A stretch of DNA of 64,000 nt from Psychrobacter sp. NG25 (GTDB lineage Bacteria > Pseudomonadota > Gammaproteobacteria > Pseudomonadales > Moraxellaceae): the NCBI RefSeq assembly GCF_015234355.1, contig NZ_JADGMV010000002.1:549476-613475 (forward strand), given 5' to 3'. Positions within the stretch are counted from its first letter, which is position 1, and every line of letters starts with the position of its first letter. Made by a program: the position numbers and the translations under genes. Below the pieces are notes generated by a model. It saw only the letters and a program-made list of their open reading frames with translations. It had not been told where the DNA came from and did no database searches. Below are positions 27,529 to 36,205 of the stretch, in pieces.

Positions 27529-27605
27529 AAATTGCTAAATGATGTGGGCTGTAATGAATTTATTATGAATGGCCCATATAACGATCTTCTGAAAGAATAA
27601 AAATT

Positions 27606-28592
27606 ATGATGAGAAAAACGTTACTGCCCAGCATGCTGTTATTAAGTCTGACTGCGTGCCAGAACACTAATACACAGGGCCTTGAGACAACAACGGTTTT
27701 ACATAACGACCTACCGACGACAACCTCAACCGATAAGTATACTAACAATATAACGGGCGATTACGTCACAGATGGCTATACAAAGCGTAACGAGGGTTAT
27801 GACTGGTTTGCGATCAGCGTACGTGATGCTGGTCAAGATGCTATTAGTGTGTCTATTCGTTCTCGCATAGACAAAAAGAAACCTACTTGTACATTAGACA
27901 CCGTACTTCATAAAGCTCATGATGGACGATATCAGTTTTGGGTAGATAATAACCCCGTCTATTTGCGCTTTGATGACAATAGCTTATCCATTGAAGGTGA
28001 AACATCCCATCTACAAAAAACAGCTTTTTATTGTAGCGGCGGTGCAACACTTGGTGGCGTATATCAAAAATTAAGCGATACGCTGGATACCCGACAATTG
28101 GATAACTCGCAATACGCTACATCACTCAACTATGGTGATTTTTCTACTCAAGTGACCAGTACCTCTGACGGCAATGGTGATTATATCTTGCAGATTCAGC
28201 CCATGGGTGAAGACATTATCGAGCGACCAATTAGCGATCCTGTTGTTAGTGCTGATGTGGGCGATATGAATGGCGATGGATATCATGAAATTCTGGTGTT
28301 CACTCAAAGTGTGGGTAGCGGTTCATATGGTGACGTGATTGCTTATTCGAGCAATAAAGGGCTGTCATGGAGTGAAATCTCTTATCCAGAGCTGACTGAT
28401 AAACTCAAACAAGGTTATATGGGTCATGATGCGTTTGCATTGGTTGAGAATGTATTGGTTAGACGTTTCCCACTCTATTTAGAAAACGATAGCAATGCCA
28501 ATCCACAAGGTAAAACACGCCAAATTCAGTATCATATGATAGATGGTGAGGCTTCTCGTCAGTTTGTGGTTGACACGGTTAATGAGTTTTAA
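27606..28592 (+). CDS. putative lipoprotein with FG-GAP/EF-hand-like segment
   Basis: This 328-residue protein starts with a signal peptide and lipobox (SLTA-C, Cys19). A DMNGDGYHEI stretch near residue 220 resembles the calcium-binding loop of FG-GAP/VCBS repeats. The remainder is beta-rich and not recognised. It is followed closely by two further small exported or membrane proteins on the same strand, which may form a unit. The function is unknown. Confidence 0.75.
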   Translation: MMRKTLLPSMLLLSLTACQNTNTQGLETTTVLHNDLPTTTSTDKYTNNITGDYVTDGYTKRNEGYDWFAISVRDAGQDAISVSIRSRIDKKKPTCTLDTVLHKAHDGRYQFWVDNNPVYLRFDDNSLSIEGETSHLQKTAFYCSGGATLGGVYQKLSDTLDTRQLDNSQYATSLNYGDFSTQVTSTSDGNGDYILQIQPMGEDIIERPISDPVVSADVGDMNGDGYHEILVFTQSVGSGSYGDVIAYSSNKGLSWSEISYPELTDKLKQGYMGHDAFALVENVLVRRFPLYLENDSNANPQGKTRQIQYHMIDGEASRQFVVDTVNEF

Positions 28593-28622
28593 ACACCTCT
28601 TAAAGGTTTACTGGGTCATAGA

Positions 28623-29159
28623 ATGGAACAAGTGCTATATAAAAACTTTGAAATACAGTTAATTTTAGCATTAACTGTATTCACGACTGCCTGTACAAAT
28701 ATGAACTTTATTCAAACTACCGCTATTGATACTGTACTTGAAGAGACGGATCTGGTAAAAGCTAAACCAATAGCTATCGAAAAATCGAATATAAATTTCG
28801 ACAGTCATCCAATTGCAAAACGTTATAGAACTGTGATTAGTGGGGAATATGCGAAACAGGACGTGAATTTTGCAAACCATTACGTAGTAATAACATGGGG
28901 CTGTGGTTCAGTCTGTGTCAGTGGTGCAATGGTCGATAGCCGAAATGGTATGGTCTATCCTTTACCAGAAGATAAAGAATGGAGTGGTAATGGCACATAT
29001 GTTACATTTGAACAGGAAAGCAATATTCTAACGTCAGGATGGGTAATTCCGACCCCAACAGGCGATACTGAAGAAACGCAAAAATACTGGAGATGGGAAG
29101 AGCAATCTAAAATATTTGCACATATTTCTGCATTTCCAACCTATCTTGAAAGTAAATAA
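28623..29159 (+). CDS. putative lipoprotein of unknown function
   Basis: This 178-residue protein has a hydrophobic N-terminus ending in TTA-C (Cys24) and so is a probable lipoprotein. A distinctive motif WGCGSVCVSGAMVD with two closely spaced cysteines near residues 92-96 suggests a disulfide or metal site. The ribosome binding site is poor. It sits 30 bp after one lipoprotein gene and 12 bp before a small membrane protein gene. The family is not recognised. Confidence 0.65.
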   Translation: MEQVLYKNFEIQLILALTVFTTACTNMNFIQTTAIDTVLEETDLVKAKPIAIEKSNINFDSHPIAKRYRTVISGEYAKQDVNFANHYVVITWGCGSVCVSGAMVDSRNGMVYPLPEDKEWSGNGTYVTFEQESNILTSGWVIPTPTGDTEETQKYWRWEEQSKIFAHISAFPTYLESK

Positions 29160-29171
29160 GAGAGAAGAGCT

Positions 29172-29378
29172 GTGAAAAAAATTACCAAAGTACAAATGGC
29201 AACGATAATCGCCATAGTCTTTTGTATTATATGGGAAATTTATATCGGTATATGGTCTAAAACACAAGTTGGAGCAATAATAAGAGTCGATGTGTTCATT
29301 ATTTATCCAGTTTTAATAGCTTTAATTATTATTTCAATCAAACAATATATAAAAAATAAGCGAAGCAATCATAGATAA
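29172..29378 (+). CDS. small two-helix membrane protein of unknown function
   Basis: This 68-residue protein starts at GTG with GAAGAG just upstream. It has two hydrophobic segments (about 9-27 and 40-58) and a basic tail. It follows the previous gene by 12 bp and is probably co-transcribed. No homologue is recognised. Confidence 0.55.
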   Translation: MKKITKVQMATIIAIVFCIIWEIYIGIWSKTQVGAIIRVDVFIIYPVLIALIIISIKQYIKNKRSNHR

Positions 29379-29811
29379 AGAAGCTTAAGAACAGTGCTCG
29401 ATGACATATTAATCTTTTCTTTTTGATGCCTATTGTTTCAAATAAGATATGTCGCATGCTTACCCTTCATATTGCTAACTGTGTTTCTTCTTCCGGCGCT
29501 TTAAAACATTACTTCAAACAAAATCAGTTTGATAGGACAAACGAAGTGTTAGTGGTGTTTTGATGACTATCTCAATAGCTTAATCAGACCACCCTAAACC
29601 GACTTTTTCCGCTAAAAAAATTTATCATAACGTGTATTTATGGGAATACGTTCTGTGCGTTATACAGGCATCGAACTCTAAGCTGTATACTCAACATTTA
29701 GAGTGCTTTTAATAACTGTCTATTAACTCGTAGCGCAACTTACTATTTTTGAGAGCTCAGCAACTGATTTGAGAGAGTTACATTATAAATAATAATGTTT
29801 ATAAAACTAAA
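29379..29811. other. intergenic region between convergent genes
   Basis: This 433-bp AT-rich gap contains no coding sequence, clear terminator or repeat that I can identify. Confidence 0.6.
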
Positions 29812-30765
29812 TTACGATAATTTTTGTCTTCTAAACCATCTTGGCAGATGTACATTGGTCGAATTTGTTAGCCCATTTAATAAAGCAACGAGTAAAATCA
29901 AAACAATACCCATATATTGAATACCTGCTAACACTTGATGCAGGAGCAACACTGCCAAAAATATTGCGGTCAAAGGTTCAAAGATAGTAAATACTGACGC
30001 GCGTGTGGCCGGTAATTTTTCTAATGCTTTCATATATAATGCAAAAGGTGCAATCGTACCCACCAAAGATAAGCCCAGTACATATATCCAGCTAACAACG
30101 GGAAGCTGTATCAGCTTATAATAAGTTGTATACGTGGTAGGAATGAACAATAATACAATGCCACTGAACAAAATTGACGTAAAAAAGACAAGCGGTGCAG
30201 AGTGTTTATGATGCATGGCGCGTTTACCAAGCACACCATATAACGAGTAACAAACGCCAGAGATCAGCCCAACGGCAATACCCAATTTCCCTTCAGTACT
30301 ACCACCCATCGTAGTCATACCAACGCCAATCACTGCTACAACTGCCAGCAATGCAGCTTTATAAGTAATTCGCTCATCTAACAATAGGTGCGAAAATATC
30401 AAGCTAAAGACTGGCGCCGTATAGAGCAACGCAACGGCCGTACCTGCACCCACATGAAGCACTGCAAATAAGTAGCAAACCGTCATACCTAGTACGCCAA
30501 TTAGGGATTGTAGACCAAGCCCAAACCATTGACCGAGTGTTAGCCTGTTTAGTGGTTTCCAGATCTTAGGCAACATCGCTATAGCAATAATAGCTGCCGT
30601 TACGATACGCAATATCGTAATCTGCCAACTACTAAAACCTAATTGACTAAGATAAGTCGAAAATATACCAAGTGTACCCCAACATATGGCCGCCATGACA
30701 ATTTGTATGGTGCCAATCCATGGCTTGACGTCAACCGCTATAGGTCTGGTGCTCAATGCTTCCAC
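29812..30765 (-). CDS. EamA/DMT-family transporter
   Basis: This membrane protein of 317 residues has ten hydrophobic segments and two EamA repeats (first starts near WGTLGIFS, second near GVCYSLYGVLGKR). The start is a GTG with GAGGTG upstream. Family members often export amino acids or metabolites. It is downstream of the creatinase-symporter genes on the same strand but separated by 224 bp with a large hairpin, so it may be expressed separately. Confidence 0.86.
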   Translation of the reverse strand: MEALSTRPIAVDVKPWIGTIQIVMAAICWGTLGIFSTYLSQLGFSSWQITILRIVTAAIIAIAMLPKIWKPLNRLTLGQWFGLGLQSLIGVLGMTVCYLFAVLHVGAGTAVALLYTAPVFSLIFSHLLLDERITYKAALLAVVAVIGVGMTTMGGSTEGKLGIAVGLISGVCYSLYGVLGKRAMHHKHSAPLVFFTSILFSGIVLLFIPTTYTTYYKLIQLPVVSWIYVLGLSLVGTIAPFALYMKALEKLPATRASVFTIFEPLTAIFLAVLLLHQVLAGIQYMGIVLILLVALLNGLTNSTNVHLPRWFRRQKLS

Positions 30766-30900
30766 GACTAATCACCTCTATTATTGAACATAAAATGTTC
30801 GTAATATAATTAAGTAAATATAAAACTGGTACAAAATAACTGAGTGTGAATCAGCATTAGCTTATCTATACAACTCGTACTTGCCAGCCTTACTGAATAC

Positions 30901-30948
30901 GTTAACCGCCGAATTTATGACTATCAGTCAGTAAACTCAGCGGTTAAC
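30901..30948. repeat. long imperfect hairpin between symporter and EamA genes
   Basis: Outer arms GTTAACCGC and GCGGTTAAC are perfect, and the pairing continues inward through TTTA and TGACT to a 3-base loop, about 20 paired positions in total. There is no T-run on either strand. It lies 40 bp beyond the minus-strand symporter stop and may stabilise or terminate that transcript, or be a dispersed palindromic element. Confidence 0.55.
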
Positions 30949-30988
30949 TTAGGCTCTGTTAAGTATTTATAAATATAAGTATCTATAT

Positions 30989-32452
30989 CTAAGCGCTGAC
31001 AGCTTCTTCTGATATGGCTTTGACTCTATTAGGAACCAATACACTAACGACCACGTAAGTGATGGCTGATGCAGCTGATCCGATAAGAGGTCCCTCTACC
31101 CAGCCGACAATACCTGATGTTAAGAGATAGCTACTACAAACAGCACCGACGATAATAGAGGCAATAGCAGCCATCGTTGAGCCTTTATAAAAGATAGTCA
31201 CTAAAAGCACGCCAGATAAAGCTGCCATTAAAGTACCGCTAGAGAATATTCCTAGATAGCTAAGCATCGCTTCAGGTAGGAAGAAAGTAGAAATGAAGGC
31301 GATAGCAGCCACAATAGCGACCCACAATCTATTCAGTTTCAATAGCTCAGCCTCAGTGCGAGGTTTATTGTCAAATATAGCCAAACGCAAATCATGTGAG
31401 GCAGCAGTTGATAAGGTATGCAAGATAGAGTTTGCCGTAGACTTCATAGCGAAGAGAATAAACAAAGTGATCACACTACCCACCACACTTGGAATAGCAT
31501 TGGCTAAATACCAAGGCATTGCTTCATCGGGATTGATCAGGCCTGGGTTTTTGATACGAACATATAAGCCAACGATAGGCACCAAACTCAAAATACACCC
31601 TAGAATGGCCGTATAAAAGCCTGTTTTGGCAATGCTAATATTAGATTTCATCGCCAAAAAACGTACTGACATATAGGGCAATGCAGTACTAAAGATAAGC
31701 GCATAGACAAATACTAGAAAAACAGAAGCTTTGGCATTACCATATGGGTTAGAATTCTCTGGATTGACAAGGTTTGGATCTATCGCATTCAGCTGCGTCA
31801 TCATATCTGCTAACGGAATGTCAGTGAACACCTGAACCACTATATAAATGGCAGCAGTGGCCATCCCAATTACCATAAAAGTATCAGTCCAAGCAACGGC
31901 GAGCAATCCGCCTGCCATGGTATAAATAGTAATAATCACCAATAAAAGCGCAGAAGCCAGAAGAGGTGAAATACCGAGCCAGCTACTACCCAACATACCA
32001 AGCGCTCTAATCTGAGCCGTTAAAAATACGGTTAAAAATATAATCATGCCCAAAGACGTGACAATACGCAAAGTGCGAGCAGATATTGAATTTCGATCAT
32101 TACAGTGCAAATTGACGATAAATTCAGGAATGGTACTACTACCCATCTTCATGGCTCTATTACGCAAATAGACCGCAAAAAATAATACGGCGACGACCAT
32201 GGCTGGTGCAAAAAAGAAATTACCTAAAAGCTCAATCGTCCCATATTGGTATGCGGCACCAGGTGAACCCATAAAGCCCCAACCACTAAACCCAGTCGCC
32301 ACGACAGTACCTGCCATAACAAAAGGCCCTAATGAGCGACCGGCTACTAAAAAACCACTTTCCTCATCTGCTGACATGACTTTTGACGCTTTACTAGCCA
32401 ATACAATGAGAAGTGCAATTGCTGCTAACAATATCATCCAATTAATAAACAT
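30989..32452 (-). CDS. sodium:solute symporter (SSS family)
   Basis: This membrane protein of 487 residues has about 13 hydrophobic segments and the SSS-type core (GWGFMGSPGAAYQYG in the second helix region; TMAGGLLAVAWTD). GAGGA precedes the ATG. A 35-residue accessory peptide gene lies 26 bp upstream and creatinase upstream of that, all on the minus strand, so creatine or a related guanidino compound is the most likely substrate. Sugar, proline or pantothenate transport would be the family alternatives. Confidence 0.88.
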   Translation of the reverse strand: MFINWMILLAAIALLIVLASKASKVMSADEESGFLVAGRSLGPFVMAGTVVATGFSGWGFMGSPGAAYQYGTIELLGNFFFAPAMVVAVLFFAVYLRNRAMKMGSSTIPEFIVNLHCNDRNSISARTLRIVTSLGMIIFLTVFLTAQIRALGMLGSSWLGISPLLASALLLVIITIYTMAGGLLAVAWTDTFMVIGMATAAIYIVVQVFTDIPLADMMTQLNAIDPNLVNPENSNPYGNAKASVFLVFVYALIFSTALPYMSVRFLAMKSNISIAKTGFYTAILGCILSLVPIVGLYVRIKNPGLINPDEAMPWYLANAIPSVVGSVITLFILFAMKSTANSILHTLSTAASHDLRLAIFDNKPRTEAELLKLNRLWVAIVAAIAFISTFFLPEAMLSYLGIFSSGTLMAALSGVLLVTIFYKGSTMAAIASIIVGAVCSSYLLTSGIVGWVEGPLIGSAASAITYVVVSVLVPNRVKAISEEAVSA

Positions 32453-32478
32453 GTCGATTCCTCGTATCGTTTACTACA

Positions 32479-32586
32479 TTACTTGTTATGACGCTCTACG
32501 AAGAAATAACTCACTGCCAGTAATAGCGTCAGTACATTAATGGTCAAAAACCAAAATAACGTCCAGCTGTTAAGAAACAGGTCCAT
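32479..32586 (-). CDS. 35-residue SSS symporter small accessory protein
   Basis: A minus-strand frame from ATG at 32586 to TAA at 32479 reads MDLFLNSWTLFWFLTINVLT and then a second half ending VERHNK, one membrane helix with a short charged tail. AAGGA lies about ten bases upstream. Small single-helix proteins of this kind are encoded directly before SSS permeases in many proteobacteria. It begins 144 bp after the creatinase stop and ends 26 bp before the symporter start, so co-expression is likely. Confidence 0.75.
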   Translation of the reverse strand: MDLFLNSWTLFWFLTINVLTLLLAVSYFFVERHNK

Positions 32587-32729
32587 AATGTTATTTCCTT
32601 AATAAGTAAAATGTGAAAATAATTGCATCGTGTGAGGCGCATCATCATCTATATTGGCGGGCTGAAAATAAGAAATTTATTCATGGTAGGCCCACTCAAT
32701 ATAGATAGTATTTATTGATGCCCCCTCCA

Positions 32730-34046
32730 TTAACGACCGATAATATTATGCTCAGGGCCATACTTAAAGCCTGTGATATTATCAGCGCCCGTCTCATTGA
32801 TGACTAAGATGTCATGCTCTCGATAACCGCCAGCACCTGGCATGCCCTCTGGAATCATAATCATCGGCTCCATAGAGATGACCATACCTGGCTCAAGCAC
32901 TGTTTCAATATCTTCACGTAGCTCCAGTCCTGCCTCGCGTCCATAATAGTGGCTGAGCACACCAAAAGAATGGCCATAACCAAAGCTGCGTTTTTCTAAT
33001 AAGTCGTATTTTGCATAAATTTTATTCAGCTCATGTGCGATATCGCAGCAACGCACGCCAGGTTTGATAAGCTCAAGACCTGCTTCATGTACTTCACAAT
33101 TTATCTGCCAGTATCGTAGTGAATCTGCATCACATTTATCCAAGAACAATGTTCGTTCAAGCGCGGTATAGTAGCCTGCTATCATAGAAAAACAGTTAAG
33201 ACTCAATATATCACCCGATTGGACACGACGATTGGTCACTGGATTGTGGGCACCATCCGTATTAATACCTGACTGAAACCATGTCCATGTATCCATGAGT
33301 TCCACTTGACCAAACTGCTCACCAATAGCCTTCACCATCGCTTGTGTAGATGCCAAGGCAACTTCGTATTCGGGCACGCCATCATAAACAGCCTGTACCA
33401 ATGCAGCTCCACCAATATCACAGACCTGAGCACCCTTTGTTATTAGCGCTATCTCTTCAGAGGACTTAACCATTCTCATGGTCATACATGCTAGGCTAAT
33501 ATCAATAAACTCTACATTGGGTAAGGTAGCTTTGAGCTTAGCAAAACGATCCATTGGTAAATGATCAAACTCAATACCTACACGTCCGTGATGAGGAATT
33601 TGTTGAGCAATGGCTTTGAAATAGTTATCACGCTGCCAATCAGTGTAAACAATATTATTGTCACCCACAGTACGACGCCAAGGCTGTCCACCATCGATAT
33701 TGGCGGATATTGACACGACTTCTTTTGAAGTAACGACTAGTCCATAAGGTCGCCCAAAAGAGCAATATATGAAGTCAGAGTAGTAATTGATGTTATGTAT
33801 CGAGGTGAAAAATACCGCTGCAATATTATGGTTGTCTAAATACTCACGAAGTTTCTCATGACGATTTGCATATTCTTGATGACTAAAAGTCGGTTGCACT
33901 TTCTGGCCGTTTTTAATTTCGATTAGACTTGGGAGATGCAGATTATCTAATGAGCCATCTAAAGAGGCTAGGTTTAATGAGTTCATCGATTTTCGAGAAA
34001 AATCTGTAGAAGATAACGTGCTAGTGAGGTCTTTTAGTGCTGACAT
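32730..34046 (-). CDS. creatinase (creatine amidinohydrolase)
   Basis: This enzyme of 438 residues hydrolyses creatine to sarcosine and urea. The match to Pseudomonas creatinase is strong by eye: ISANIDGGQPWRR, TDWQRDNY, LMDTWTWFQSGINTDGAHNP, SFGVLSHYYGREAGLEL and VLEPGMVISMEPM are near-verbatim family signatures. Creatinase is an M24 fold without the metal site. The start at 34046 has GGAGA upstream; an upstream in-frame ATG at 34085 is less likely. The N-terminus is about 35 residues longer than in Pseudomonas enzymes. A small peptide and an SSS symporter follow in the operon; a GlxA-type regulator is divergent. Confidence 0.93.
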   Translation of the reverse strand: MSALKDLTSTLSSTDFSRKSMNSLNLASLDGSLDNLHLPSLIEIKNGQKVQPTFSHQEYANRHEKLREYLDNHNIAAVFFTSIHNINYYSDFIYCSFGRPYGLVVTSKEVVSISANIDGGQPWRRTVGDNNIVYTDWQRDNYFKAIAQQIPHHGRVGIEFDHLPMDRFAKLKATLPNVEFIDISLACMTMRMVKSSEEIALITKGAQVCDIGGAALVQAVYDGVPEYEVALASTQAMVKAIGEQFGQVELMDTWTWFQSGINTDGAHNPVTNRRVQSGDILSLNCFSMIAGYYTALERTLFLDKCDADSLRYWQINCEVHEAGLELIKPGVRCCDIAHELNKIYAKYDLLEKRSFGYGHSFGVLSHYYGREAGLELREDIETVLEPGMVISMEPMIMIPEGMPGAGGYREHDILVINETGADNITGFKYGPEHNIIGR

Positions 34047-34213
34047 GGAATGTCTCCAAAGTAGGTAATAATTAACTGAGAACACGTTCGATAATAGAGG
34101 TAAAATTAATAAGGTATTTTTTCATAAGCGACATTTTATGTTTATAATCGGACATATGGACAAACAACTTAACATTAACCAGAATTTGAGGTGTGTTCTG
34201 AAGGCGACAAAAG

Positions 34214-35194
34214 ATGACTCAGATAACAAAAAAGATGACAGACAAGCCTAGGCGTATTGGGTTTCTACTAATCAATGGCTTTACCATGCTCGCGTTCAGC
34301 AATATCATTGAGCCACTTCGAATGGCAAATTATGTGAGCGAGCAACTCTTATACTCGTGGGTGGTGGCAGGGTTCGATGACAATAAAACCAGTAGTAGTA
34401 ACGGTATTAAGTTAAGTCATACTGCACCACTCGACTACTTATTAACCTGCGACTTGGTATTTGTATGCGGAGGACACCAAACAGATTACTTGGAGTCTAG
34501 TAAGCTCATTACCTTAATTCAGCGATTGGCAGTACGGGATATTGCACTTGGCGGTTTGTGTACAGGGGCGCTAGCATTGGCGGCTGCCGGCTTACTTGAA
34601 CAGCAAGCAGCCTCACTGCATTGGGAAAACATCAGCGTAGCCCAAGAAAGCTATCCAGGTGTTATTTTTAATGACCAAATATTTACAATAGCACCGCAGC
34701 TATACTCTTGTTCAGGTGGAGCTTGCGCATTGGATATGACTTTACATATCATCAATAAGCATCATGGTCATCACATCGTTTCCAAGATACAAGATATGTT
34801 TATTATCACCTCTATACGTGAGCCTACTTACGTACAGCATATGCCCAAGCCAAAAATACTGAGCAGTAGCTATACCAATGTGATAGATGCTATTGCATTG
34901 ATGAAAACCAATCTTGAAGAGCCTTTAAGCGTTAAGGATATTGCCCGTCATCTTGGATTATCAAGTAGACAATTACAGCGCATATTTAACAAAAATTTTA
35001 GTTGTTCACCGCAACAGTATTACGTGCGATTGCGCCTTGAACACGCCAAATATATTCTTAAACATACTACGCTACCTATTAGCCAAATCGTACTAGCAAG
35101 CGGCTTTATCGATAACAGTGCATTCTCTAGCACCTTCAAAAAAAACTATGGCATGACACCAAGCCATTACAGGCAAGAGAATCAGCTGATATAG
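34214..35194 (+). CDS. GlxA-type AraC-family transcriptional regulator
   Basis: This regulator of 326 residues has an N-terminal DJ-1/PfpI-like domain (IGFLLINGFTMLAFSN; GLCTGALALAAAG at the nucleophile elbow) and a C-terminal AraC HTH (SVKDIARHLGLSSRQLQRIF; FIDNSAFSSTFKKNYGMTPS). Relatives such as GbdR, CdhR and SouR sense betaine, carnitine and sarcosine. Divergent placement from creatinase (which makes sarcosine) suggests it activates creatine use. Confidence 0.9.
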   Translation: MTQITKKMTDKPRRIGFLLINGFTMLAFSNIIEPLRMANYVSEQLLYSWVVAGFDDNKTSSSNGIKLSHTAPLDYLLTCDLVFVCGGHQTDYLESSKLITLIQRLAVRDIALGGLCTGALALAAAGLLEQQAASLHWENISVAQESYPGVIFNDQIFTIAPQLYSCSGGACALDMTLHIINKHHGHHIVSKIQDMFIITSIREPTYVQHMPKPKILSSSYTNVIDAIALMKTNLEEPLSVKDIARHLGLSSRQLQRIFNKNFSCSPQQYYVRLRLEHAKYILKHTTLPISQIVLASGFIDNSAFSSTFKKNYGMTPSHYRQENQLI

Positions 35195-35350
35195 CTTATT
35201 TTGTCTTGACGCAGTAACTAGGATGGCTTAACGGTATTCTTTGACTACCCTAAAAATATCAGAAAATTACTTTATGATTATGCTTGATGACCGTATTAGT
35301 AAGCCTTTAATCTAAACGGCAATTACACAGAAACTGCGATGTTTTCTCTA

Positions 35351-35390
35351 AATTAAAAAAGCCATAAAAGTCATTACTTTTATGGCTCTA
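35351..35390 (-). terminator. terminator of the phosphonate operon
   Basis: A perfect 12-bp stem (AGCCATAAAAGT with ACTTTTATGGCT) has a 4-base loop. On the minus strand it is followed by six T residues, 45 bp after the phosphonatase-like gene stop. Confidence 0.88.
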
Positions 35391-35431
35391 CTATTCTGTT
35401 GTATATTTTGAAGCTTAGACCTAGCTTTAAG

Positions 35432-36205
35432 CTAAATGAACTCCTTTAATTCAGTCAGCTTGTCTAAAACTGCATCGGGTGAATATTTCGCTAGCTGCTG
35501 CTCATTTTGTGCGCCAGATAACACACCTAAAACCAGCCCGCATCCTGCATTATTACCTTCCTCAATATCGATACCACTATCCCCTGCTTTTAACACCTGC
35601 TGTGAGTTATCAATATTAAACTGCTTCATCGCAAGAGTAATCATATCAGGGCCTGGACGACCATTGTCTACATCATCGGCTGTTACTAGTGCATCTACTT
35701 GATCTCCCACAGACCACCCTAAGACAGTCAAAATTTTATTAGCAGTCTTAGCATCATATCCTGTATTTAATACCACTTTACGACCGCTCGCCTTTAACTG
35801 CTTGAACAACTCTGACATGCCTTCAAACTCAGATAAGGTGTCCTTGCTATAAGCAGTTGCAAGACTGTCTCTAAAGGCTGCAAATGCCGTATCCGTTAAC
35901 GATTCAATACAAGCATCAGATAAATCTAACCTGTTTAAAATATCGCGGATGGCGTTGCGTTTTTCTTTCCCTGCACCATATTCTAAACATAACTCAAGAC
36001 TCACTTGCTTATCTGATTTGCCAGCGCTATTCAGTGCTTCATTGATGGCATTACGTACGGTTTTATAGACTAGGTTACCTTCATCTACTGTTGTGCCAGC
36101 CATATCAAATACACAGAGCTTAATATCAAAAAATTTATTTTTAATATTATTTATACTATCGCTATGTGAGCTGCTGCTTGTTACATTATTCTTTACTGTA
36201 TTCAT
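35432..36205 (-). CDS. phosphonatase-like HAD hydrolase (PhnX-related)
   Basis: This HAD hydrolase of 257 residues has the phosphonatase form of motif I, DMAGTT, with nucleophile Asp34 and Ala36 in place of the usual second Asp. In PhnX a cap-domain lysine forms a Schiff base with phosphonoacetaldehyde; Lys82 in GKEKRNAIRDIL is well placed for that role. It would split phosphonoacetaldehyde into acetaldehyde and phosphate. The ATG overlaps the stop of the upstream FAD gene (TAATG), so translation is coupled. The first 25 or so residues are an unusual serine/asparagine-rich extension. Confidence 0.85.
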   Translation of the reverse strand: MNTVKNNVTSSSSHSDSINNIKNKFFDIKLCVFDMAGTTVDEGNLVYKTVRNAINEALNSAGKSDKQVSLELCLEYGAGKEKRNAIRDILNRLDLSDACIESLTDTAFAAFRDSLATAYSKDTLSEFEGMSELFKQLKASGRKVVLNTGYDAKTANKILTVLGWSVGDQVDALVTADDVDNGRPGPDMITLAMKQFNIDNSQQVLKAGDSGIDIEEGNNAGCGLVLGVLSGAQNEQQLAKYSPDAVLDKLTELKEFI

